DNA of 64,000 bases from Cephalotus follicularis. Taxonomy: Eukaryota > Streptophyta > Magnoliopsida > Oxalidales > Cephalotaceae. Location of the stretch: the NCBI GenBank assembly GCA_001972305.1, contig BDDD01001583.1:1-64000 (forward strand). The letters are read 5' to 3'. The translations under genes were made by a program, and so were the position numbers. Shown in pieces: positions 34,372-42,405 of the stretch (position 1 is the stretch's first letter; each line of letters starts with the position of its first letter). The notes beneath the pieces are model-generated. The model worked only from the letters and a program-made list of their open reading frames with translations, was not told where the DNA came from and did not search any database.

Positions 34372-35569
34372 TGTAACACCCCCGAAGGTGGGAGCCCTTA
34401 CAGGTCTTAATGCTAAACTGAAACATAACGGAAATCTAACAAAGACTGATACGAAACGGATGTGGTGGTCTGAAAACATCTCTTATTGCAAACTTAATAT
34501 AAAAACAGTCTGAAATTTAAACAAAACATAAATAAAGACTAATCATAATTCTGGTGTCCAACTACTTAAATCGTAATCGTAACATAAACAAAGTCTGAAA
34601 ATGTTTGTACTGGAAGCAAATCTGATCCTAAACAAGAACCAACTCCTAGCTGATATTCAGACAATGGATAACTCTTATCACACATTTCCCCCATGCTCCT
34701 GAAAACCTGCCGCATAGAAACAAAAACGCGGCTGAGCAAACCTCAGTACGGATAAGGAATTAAAACAGTAAACGATGAACAAAATAATTTGAACTTTAAC
34801 TTTAGAAAGGTAACGTAATAAATATTCTTGAAAAAAAGTAAAACAGAGTATTTAAAAACGAACAGTTATAAAAATCATCATACCTTACGAAAAACAAAAT
34901 GTCATAATTCAAAACATTATCTGATTCATAATTCCCATGCTCTAGATCATGCTATAGATGGTTTTAATACGAAACAAAGGATGATATTGAAACTATAATG
35001 TATAAACTACAATTTTCGTTTAGAAGTTACCTCCAGAAAACGTCAAGATCAGTGTGCAAAATCGTGTTGAAAGGCTGCTGTTTGTTTGTGAAAAGTGCAG
35101 AAAAGTTCATGCTTTTAAAATGAGTTTTGTCTGATTAATTGCAAAATCCGGGTGTTTAATGGCTAAAATCAACATATTAGGATATTACTATATAGATCAA
35201 AAGCGTTTATACACTTAAGGAAAATCGAATAACCAGAAAAGGCAAGAAATCAGCCTTCCAAAAACGTTGTCACCGACCAAACTGATATGGAAACCCGATC
35301 AAGGCGTCGACAAGTTGCTTAAGGCGTCGACTTCCAAGACTTTCAATACAAAACGCGTCAAAACACACATATAGGCGTCGACCTCCCATCCAGCCGCCAA
35401 GGCGTCGTCGTCTCTAAGTAGGGCGTCGGCGTTTTGTGCCCATAAAACAAAACTCGGGGAAATCAAACCAAAAATCAAATGGGTCCACAAAACATAGCAT
35501 AAGTCAAAAAGATATGATCCCAAACAATAAACATATAAGCATGTCAATCACAGAAAACGGGATATTACA
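34372..35569 (-). mobile_element. Solo Ty3/gypsy LTR, 1.2 kb, nested in E
   Basis: On the plus strand it reads TGTAACACCCCCG to GGGATATTACA. Flanks are AAGGC at 34367-34371 and 35570-35574. The start TGTAATATCCCG on the minus strand, where the microarray also follows as in other LTRs, suggests minus orientation. No coding DNA is inside. Confidence 0.9.
35300..35440. repeat. GGCGTCGAC microarray in the 34372-35569 LTR
   Basis: Six to seven units of AAGGCGTCGAC, TAGGCGTCGAC and degenerate GGCGTCGTCG or GGCGTCGGCG are spaced about 18-30 bases. Read on the minus strand, it is GTCGACGCC as in LTRs D5 and F. Confidence 0.85.
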
Positions 35570-35609
35570 AAGGCATAAATGTTGTCTGAATAGCTTCCGT
35601 ATCGAGTAG

Positions 35610-35830
35610 TGGTTAATCGAGATAGAATATGAATGGTCATTGTGAATGGATAGTGCGTGAATGGCCAGTGTATCGTCATCGATCGTATCGTATTGTTATC
35701 GATCATATCGTATCGTAATGGACCATTGTTGAATGGTTAGTGATCGAATGGACCTTTATTGAACGGTTAGGGATCGGATGGACTGTTATCGAATGGATGG
35801 GCATTGCATGGATGCTCGAAATAGATTATG
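35610..35830. repeat. ATCGTATCG / GAATGGTTAGTGATCG repeats in fragment E
   Basis: ATCGTATCGT and ATCGATCATATCG recur several times, followed by about four units of GGACC..TTGAATGGTTAG..ATCGAATGG. Here too the core is a short palindrome (ATCGAT). Confidence 0.7.
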
Positions 35831-37013
35831 AATGAACTGATAGGATTGTTAACCACTTATATATGCTGGAATAGACAGTATATGTATTTAGTCAACCACT
35901 CGATGTCAACTACATATGGAGTTTACCTTTAGGTCCCTAGAGTGCTGAACGGATATGGATTGTAAATGACTATGGACCGTAAACGGATATGAAATGACAT
36001 CGTTCATATCTTTTATGTTAGGTATGCATCTCACATGATCGATATTAAATATATATATATCTGGTACACCTTTGTACACACTCATTGTTTATGATAATGG
36101 ATATGGATTTGTTTATCTGAGTTGTAAAGAGGGCCTTTTGTTTATAAACTGAACTGTATAGATTTATGAGACTTGTTATGTATAATAGATAACTTTGGAG
36201 ATATGTGTATTCAGTTATTGACCTGTCGACATGTGGCAGTGCTTATGAGATATGTGTTGATGTATTGGATATGCATGGGTACATCACTTGAGAGATTGGA
36301 ATGATAATTCGGATTTAAATTGTGGTCACTGAGGGCTGAGCCCATTTATAACTGTTGGCTCCTCCTTCGGGAGTGTGGATATAAATTGTGTTTTCTTTAC
36401 AGGAGGCATAGATCTGATAAACGAATACATCATGCCCAATTTTCGGGAAATTATAAGAGTTAGTTTTTGAAATAACTACAAAAGGGGGGGTGAGGGGGGG
36501 TGAATTGTAGTTTAAAAATAATCTAAACTTTTTCGCAATGAACTAAATCAATAAGCAATCTCAATATAAACAAAGATGTAAGGAGATAGAGTTAAGAGAT
36601 ATGCAAACACTAGTTTAGAGTGGTTCGGCCAAACTCTTGCCTACGTCCACTTTTCCCAAGGACCTCCTTGAGTTTCTACTAGTTCTCCGAATATAATTAC
36701 GGGTGATATTCGGTACACCTTTGTGATTGACATCAATCACTTACAACTTTCTTTGGGTTCACTCCCCAAATTCACTAGGGTTCACTCCCCTATTACAATT
36801 GAAGTATAAAATGTAGTGTTTGAAGCTAAACCTCTCACAGGTTGGATATTACAAGATACTAGCTCAATTTAGTGAGAACAAGAAAATAGCTTAAAATATG
36901 ACAAGAAAAGCTCTTTGAATGTGATTTTATCTTTTGTATGTTTGTTTTGCTTGATGATGTTTTTCACTTGTTGTTCTTCTTGTTCTCAGAGGTTTTTGTC
37001 TTCCTTTTATAGC

Positions 37014-37023
37014 CATAAAAGGT
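37014..37023 (-). promoter_or_regulatory. TATA box of the Sirevirus-like LTR
   Basis: CTATAAAAGG on the minus strand is followed by an A-rich leader. The same box is present in the right LTR near 41158-41167. The microarray lies upstream of it, in U3. Confidence 0.65.
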
Positions 37024-37389
37024 TTGTATCTAAATCATTAACCAAACACGTTTTCACAATCATTTTGGAAACCATTTTCCAAACAACTAAGGATTTTAAT
37101 AAACCGTTAGTCAAACACGTTTTCAAAATCATTTTGGAAACCATTTTCCAAACAACTAATGATTTTAATAAACCATTACTATTTCATAAGGTTTTGGAAG
37201 CTACTTTCACAATCTTTCGAGAATATGTATATATCTCAAAACGTACATTTTACATAAAGAAGTAATTTATGTAAATCACATTTGTGCTCCCAAAAGGGTA
37301 AAACGTTTCACAATCATCAATAACCATTTCGAAATACGGTTTAACACAATACAAAATGCATACATATGCTCACAATGCAAAACGGTTCC

Positions 37390-37875
37390 AACAGTCGGTC
37401 GTTTCTCACTGACAATCGGCTGTTTTCCTTCAACAGTCGGCTGTCCCACACTAGGCAGTCGGCTGCCCTTAACTACCAGTCGGCTGCCCTCCTTGGCAGT
37501 CGGCTGTCCCTCATTGGCAGTCGGCTGTCTCACACATAGCAGTCGGCTGCCCTCTCCAGGCAGTCGGCTGGTCCAATACAATACACATTCCTTGCTGCCA
37601 CCCGTCCCAGCATGCTCGGGAGAGTGACACGTGGACAGTCGGCTGTCACCCAAAACAGTCGGCTGGACCACCACACAGTCGGCTGCCTTCCTTGGCAGTC
37701 GACTCCACGAACAACAAGAAGAACCTGCAATTCCAGGTGCAACCAGTCGACTGGCTACAGTGCCCAGTCGGCTGTTATCCCTGGACAGTCGGCTGTTATC
37801 CAAAACAGTCGACTGCCAGCCTTGGACAGTCGGCTGTCCTCCCTGGACAGTCGACTGCCCCCACGGGCAGTGCCC
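37390..37875. repeat. CAGTCGRCTG array 2 of LTR K (19 units)
   Basis: Nineteen units, mostly CAGTCGGCTG and otherwise the perfect palindrome CAGTCGACTG or close variants, are spaced about 15-60 bases. Intervening bases are mostly CCC/TCC and GGA/TTGG, giving weak flanking complementarity (for example TTGGCAGTCGGCTGCC). Confidence 0.92.
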
Positions 37876-38388
37876 AAAAACAGCAGCACAACACACACTT
37901 CAATCAACATTTCAACCATTTCAACCATAAAACACTATCACCACAACACATATTCAAGCTTCTATCACAATATCACATATGCATATCACCCATAACATCA
38001 TTATAAATGACTTTGAATCACAAATATAGCTTTCCCCTACCTTAGAACTCCAAGTTAGGAGTTGCAATCCACCTCTTTAAGTCCTAGATCCGAGGTCCTT
38101 GCACTCCTAGGCGCGTCCAGCAGCCTCCAACGGTCCGGTTCCTCCACTGGTCCGGCCTCCAAGCGTTTGGTTCAACACCAACTCCGTATTTCCCCAACAC
38201 ACACACTTTCACTCCACTCTCTCTACTCCCAACACACTTGAAATCACAAAGGAAAGATGGAGATTGAGGAGAGGAGCTTGCATTTTTATCAAGGAGACCC
38301 GGCCCCTCCACTGTCATTTGTCCAAATAATGCCAAAACACCCCCATTTTCTCATTTAAAGGCTGAAAACACGTGGGCATCTGGCGCCT

Positions 38389-38523
38389 GGCAGTCGACTG
38401 CCATCACTTGGCAGTCGACTGTTTCTGCCGACACTCAAAATAGTCGACTGTTTCCTCACAACAGCCGGCTGCCGCCTTCACCAGGGGAGTCCAGTCGGCT
38501 GCCTCCCTGTGGCAGTCGGCTGC
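38389..38523. repeat. CAGTCGRCTG array 1 of LTR K (6 units)
   Basis: Six units of CAGTCGACTG, TAGTCGACTG, CAGCCGGCTG and CAGTCGGCTG lie upstream of the TATA-like box of LTR K. The motif is the same as in array 2, over 500 bases away. Confidence 0.9.
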
Positions 38524-38684
38524 CCCCTGCACCAAAAGCACACTAACACACTTTTCTTGCAACTTTTACCACACCAAAGGGGAAAAACACAATTCTCATT
38601 TATTCCACGTATAAAATTACATTTAAAAATGCAATATTACACCTTAAAGAAAATCTCGGGCGTTACATTTATTTCTGCTGGTAT

Positions 38685-39230
38685 AAAGACGTCGACTTCT
38701 TTCCAAAAGGCGTCGATGTCTTTGTAACTGATAGCCGTTGTAGTGCTTGAAATAGTCGTTCCATGTTTCCCGGTTTTTGTCTGTTTAAAAAGGCGTCGAC
38801 TTCTTTTCAGAAAGCGTCGATGTCTTTTCTGGGTAATCTCCAGGAATTTAGACTTTGAGTAACTCGTCGACTTCTTTTGTAGTACACGATGTGTTTTCTG
38901 GGAAATCCAGGTTTCTCTAGTAAGACGTCGATGTCCACTAAAAGGCGTCGATGTCTTTAGTACGGACGTCGATGTCTTTGGATTTAGAAGTCGATGTCTT
39001 TTCATGAAAATGTTCTGTAACTCTGGTACCTAAAGACGTCGATGTCTTTGAGATAGGGGTCGACGTCTTTCGTACGGACGTCGATGTTTTTGCCTTTGAA
39101 AGTCGATGTATTCTTGTGAAATTGTCTTGTAACTCCTGGCATGAAAGGAGTCGATGTCTTTTATAAAGGAGTCGACTTCTTTCGTACGGACGTCGACTTC
39201 TTCCCTGGAAGATCAATGTCTTTTTCTGCA
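38685..39230. repeat. GTCGAYGTC / GTCGACTTC microarray, left Sirevirus-like LTR
   Basis: About sixteen units of AAAGACGTCGATGTCTTT type occur with alternating ACTTC and ATGTC halves. They lie between the LTR start and its TATA box. The unit is almost identical to that of Ty3 LTR H at 269-652. Confidence 0.92.
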
Positions 39231-39340
39231 GATAGAAATTTTGCTTTGGTACTTATTTTGTAATTCCTTGCACATCAAGTAAATTTGTTAAATGCAAATA
39301 TGTTATCATCAAAACAAGGATTGAGACTAAATAGTCAACA

Positions 39341-39680
39341 ATCTCCCCCTGTTTGATGATGACAAAAATTTGCTCAAAACGGCAAGAATTTAAAGTGATA
39401 CCAATTTAAATAATCCTAAGAGAAAATAGATATATCTTTTGCAGAGATTATATATAGTATGCAATGTTCAAATAAGTGATAATCTATGCTTCCTTGACAT
39501 TTTCTCCAAAATGTGAGTCATTTCTCCAAGTTACCATTAATCTTGAGAGTTTAAGCACAAAACTCCCTTTTGTTCTCCCCTTTTGACATTTACATATATT
39601 TTGAGGTTATTCTCCCCCTTTTTGTATAACATCAAAAAGAACTACAAAAAGGCAGAAAAAGGTTAGCTCCCCCTTAATAT
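39341..39680 (-). promoter_or_regulatory. Multiple polypurine tracts, Sirevirus-like
   Basis: On the minus strand AACAGGGGGAGAT directly precedes the LTR. Three further GGGGA(G/A)-type tracts lie at about 39577, 39613 and 39668. Plus-strand synthesis would start at the adjacent one. Repeated tracts before the 3' LTR are a described Sirevirus feature. Confidence 0.7.
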
Positions 39681-39990
39681 AAGGAAGGGTGAGAAGAGAG
39701 TGTATAGGCATATGGCAAAAATTATCAAAGTATCGGCAACCAGTTGAATAAAAAAGGTCACATTGAATAATCGAGACCACATTTATGCAACATATTATAT
39801 CTCAAACACATTTATTCAATACCACAATTATATCATAAACATAAACACTAATTCAAAACATCATTTCATGAAATTTAAACATTTCATTAATATCATACAA
39901 ACATTGTCTTTTACAAGAAATTCAAAAGGAAATACAATGATCATCAAAAGCAACAACAAAACAGCAACAAAAACAGCAGAAAACAATCAG

Positions 39991-40926
39991 TCAAGATTCA
40001 GCAGGAGGAGGATAAACAGAATCGGAGGATGAATCGCCGTCATCACCCGAAGTGTCTGTGCAATGATCAAAAATCTTGGCGTCGGCAAGCTTGCGTTCTA
40101 TTCGTTTAAGACGTCTCTTAACTACTCTTAGATCGTAGTAGACGCCTTTATCAACATCTTCGTAGTTTTTATGAAGAATTTTATGATCTTCCGCCAAACT
40201 ACCGAGTTGCATCTTGATTTCCTTAAATTGACCATCAAAAGAAGCTTGCATGGAGGCAAACTGGGATTGCATAACCTCCATCATCCTGTCAAAGTCAGCG
40301 GTGGATGAGGAGCCTTGAGTTTGAGCAGGGGCGGATTGTGCTTGAGCAGGGGCAGTTTGTGCAGAGGCAGTTTGTTCCCAAGGAGGGTTGTCCTCTTGCT
40401 CCTCCCTTGCAATTCTTGGAGCTTGATCCGCTCTAGGGCAATACGTCCAGATTCCTTGCTCCTTCTTCCATCCCATCCGATTGAGTGTGCTCTTATTATA
40501 GGTGTCTTCCTTCTTTAGCTTTATGGCAACCTCTCCTTCAAGTCGGATGTGAAAGTGTAGGAAGATTTTGGTGAGAATAGAGCCAAAAGGAAGAACAAAT
40601 TTCTTTTGGTGAAAAGCTCTAACCATTGTCTTAAGCATAAGAAGAGGGAAACAAAACTCAATTCTTGAAAGAATGCATCACATGAGGAAGACTTGCATTC
40701 TTGACAACTTGGCATACCCTCCACCGGTGGGTAAAATTTGATGAACTATTAGATGGTGGAGGAGTCTATGATCAACGGACAAACGATTCGTAGTTAGTGC
40801 CATATTAGGATGCACATTTGGATCGTTGGGATACAAGATTGACAAAATGTGGTTAGGGTGAAAACCCTCAACCTCCGGCCATTTCTTATGTTCAAAGACA
40901 TAGATGCCGGTATGTGGAATATGCAA
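39991..40926 (-). pseudogene. Envelope-like / plant-transposon-protein ORF remnant
   Basis: Two minus-strand frames belong together: 40926-40678 (83 codons) and 40638-39991 (215 aa), separated by a frameshift. The first contains HILSILYPND and RLLHHLIVHQILPTGGGYAKLSRM. This resembles the conserved region of the third ORF found downstream of pol in Sireviruses (putative plant transposon protein). The second begins around FVLPFGSILTKIFLHF, then RLEGE and LNRMGWKKEQGIW. It goes on through a Gln/Ala/Pro-rich linker to a probable coiled coil (about residues 115-190) and a Ser/Asp-rich end. No clear transmembrane segment is seen. The role of such proteins is unproven. Family assignment is from memory of motifs. 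Confidence 0.65.
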
Positions 40927-40971
40927 AATGGAAGCAAGAATCCTAGCATTTAAATAGATTCTTTCTCCTTT

Positions 40972-41908
40972 AAGCTAAACCTCTCACAGGTTGGATATTA
41001 CAAGATACTAGCTCAATTTAGTGAGAACAAGAAAATAGCTTAAAATATGACAAGAAAAGCTCTTTGAATGTGATTTTATCTTTTGTATGTTTGTTTTGCT
41101 TGATGATGTTTTTCACTTGTTGTTCTTCTTGTTCTCAGAGGTTTTTGTCTTCCTTTTATAGCCATAAAAGGTTTGTATGCGTTGCATGATTTGAGGAGGC
41201 TTTTGATTGAAGAATTGTAGTTTCAATCTTTGATCTTTATTTCTGCTGGTATAAAGACGTCGACTTCTTTCCAAAAGGCGTCGATGTCTTTATAACTGAT
41301 AGCCGTTGTAGTGCTTGAAATAGCCGTTCCATGTTTCCCGGTTTTTGTTTGTTTAAAAAGGCGTCGACTTCTTTTCAGAAAGCGTAGATGTCTTTTCTGG
41401 GTAATCTCCAGGAATTTAGACTTTGAGTAACTCGTCGACTTCTTTTGTAGTACACGATGTGTTTTCTGGGAAATCCAGGTTTCTCTAGTAAGACGTCGAT
41501 GTCCACTGAAAGGCGTCAATGTCTTTAGTACGAACGTCGATGTCTTTGGCTTTAGAAGTCGATGTCTTTTCATGAAAATGTTCTGTAACTCTGGTACCTA
41601 AAGACGTCGATGTCTTTAAGATAGGGGTCGACGTCTTTCGTACGGACGTCGATGTTTTTGCCTTTGAAAGTCGATGTCTTCTTGAGAAATTGTCTTGTAA
41701 CTTCTGGCATGAAAGGAGTCGATGTCTTTTATAAAGGAGTCGACTTCTTTCGTACGGACGTCGACTTCTTCCCTGGAAGATCAATGTCTTTTTCTGCAGA
41801 TAGAAATTTTGCTTTGGTACTTATTTTGTAATTCCTTGCACATCAAGTAAATTTGTTAAATGCAAATATGTTATCATCAAAACAAGGATTGAGACTAAAT
41901 AGTCAACA
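40972..41908 (-). repeat. 5' LTR of the Sirevirus-like element, truncated
   Basis: 41232-41908 matches 38668-39340 closely. 40972-41178 matches 36822-37029. Between them 41179-41231 replaces about 240 bases of the left LTR. Everything left of 36822 in the left copy (R-U5) and any primer site are absent, so this LTR could not have primed reverse transcription. Confidence 0.8.
41251..41795. repeat. GTCGAYGTC microarray, right Sirevirus-like LTR
   Basis: This is the counterpart of 38685-39230, unit for unit, with a few substitutions, among them a GTCAATGTC and a GTAGATGTC that break the TCGA core. Confidence 0.92.
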
Positions 41909-42060
41909 GTTTTATTTCAGTTGAGCCCCATCATATAGATTGTGATGAGATATGAGGGATCCCCAAACATATAAACTGTGGTTTATCAGGTGACATGAAG
42001 TCCGATAAACGAATACTTCATGCCCAATTTTCGAGAAATCCTAAGAGTACGATTTTTAAT
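41909..42060 (+). repeat. LTR fragment E (right part)
   Basis: After the GTTTT duplication, ATTTCAGTTGAGCCCC continues fragment E. GATAAACGAATACTTCATGC and the following ATTTTCGAGAAAT repeat the block at 36418-36453, which lies on the other side of the Sirevirus-like insertion. Confidence 0.6.
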
Positions 42061-42405
42061 GGATATCCCCGCTGATTTTATATATTGTTTGATGTTTCCA
42101 TTGAGGTGTTATTGTATGTTCCACGGTGATAATCTGATTGATCGGAGTTTTGGATTATAGCTCTTTGAGGAATACGATTTATATGAGTTAAGGACGGATA
42201 CGAGCTTGATAAGATACCTATCGGGGTGATCGATCGTCGAATCAAACAGTTGAGAAAGGACATTATTGATAGAAGTGTTATGACAATGTTACGGGTTTGA
42301 GAAAGCCACATGGAATGTGAAGCTGAAGTGGTTGAAACATTGCCTCATTTATTTGGAATGTGAAAGCTAATTTCAAGGACGAAACTTCTTTGAAGGAGGG
42401 GTGAA
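42061..42405 (+). pseudogene. C-terminal pol remnant and purine tract, element D
   Basis: DRRIKQLRKD, then in another frame ESHMECEAEVVETLPHLFGM, match the end of plant chromovirus integrases (compare DRRTKHLRNK and ATWEREDDMEARYPHLF in element B). TTTCAAGGACGAAACTTC is the usual sequence after the stop. GAAGGAGGGGTGAA precedes the LTR as polypurine tract. RT to integrase core are missing upstream. Confidence 0.7.

Larger units (their letters stand above)
34075..36467 (+). repeat. Ty3/gypsy LTR fragment 'E' (left part)
   Basis: GGCTAAGTGACCRACCGA units occur at 34280-34350. The sequence continues after a nested solo LTR (34372-35569) with repeats at 35610-35830 and a GACCTGTCGACATGTGGCAG box (36222-36241). 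A TTTCTTTACAG acceptor-like site lies near 36400. It is interrupted again at 36468 and resumes at 41914. No LTR start was found, so it is truncated on the left. Its ending block GATAAACGAATACATCATGC recurs at 42001. Confidence 0.6.
37270..38667 (-). mobile_element. Solo Ty3/gypsy LTR K, 1.4 kb, nested in the Sirevirus-like LTR
   Basis: On the minus strand it starts TGTAACGCCCGAG at 38667 and ends at 37270. TTTA flanks it (37266-37269 and 38668-38671; extendable to TTTAT by one shared base). Going down the minus strand it shows array 1 (38389-38523), a TTGATAAAAATG TATA-like box, AAG|GTAGGGG (about 38036-38043), array 2 (37390-37875) and TTGCATTGTGAGCATATG (about 37360-37377). This is the same layout as LTR F, though the array motif differs. 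Confidence 0.85.
36468..39340 (-). repeat. 3' LTR of the Sirevirus-like element (split by LTR K)
   Basis: It runs from TGAAATAACTAC next to a GGGGGGGTGAATTG tract up to GTCAACA at 39340. Solo LTR K (37270-38667) interrupts it, so its own length is about 1.48 kb. It contains a two-unit repeat of about 69 bp (37038-37175), a minus-strand TATA box and a TCGA microarray upstream of that box. Confidence 0.78.
36468..41908 (-). mobile_element. Sirevirus-like copia element, internally deleted
   Basis: Both edges are marked by GTTTT (36463-36467 and 41909-41913). On the minus strand each LTR starts TGTTGACTATTTAGTC. The left LTR is preceded on that strand by a GGGGGAG purine tract, and three more such tracts lie within 320 bases, a signature reported for Sireviruses. 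The only coding content is an envelope-like ORF region. Gag and pol are missing. The right LTR lacks its R-U5 part and is fused to the envelope region, so the copy is a deletion derivative. Confidence 0.78.

Noticed and set aside
37390..37875. CRISPR-like regularly spaced repeats
   Set aside because: Repeats are only about 10 bp, palindromic and variably spaced within a TSD-bounded plant LTR. There are no cas-like genes, and the spacers are low-complexity.
37612..38006. Overlapping open frames through the CAGTCGGCTG array
   Set aside because: All frames repeat the translated array unit (for example DSRLP). They are open because the repeat lacks stops, not because they are genes.
39763..40032. 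89-aa plus-strand frame
   Set aside because: It is AT-rich, Asn/Ile-rich, and lies antisense to the end of the envelope-like region and its 3' flank.
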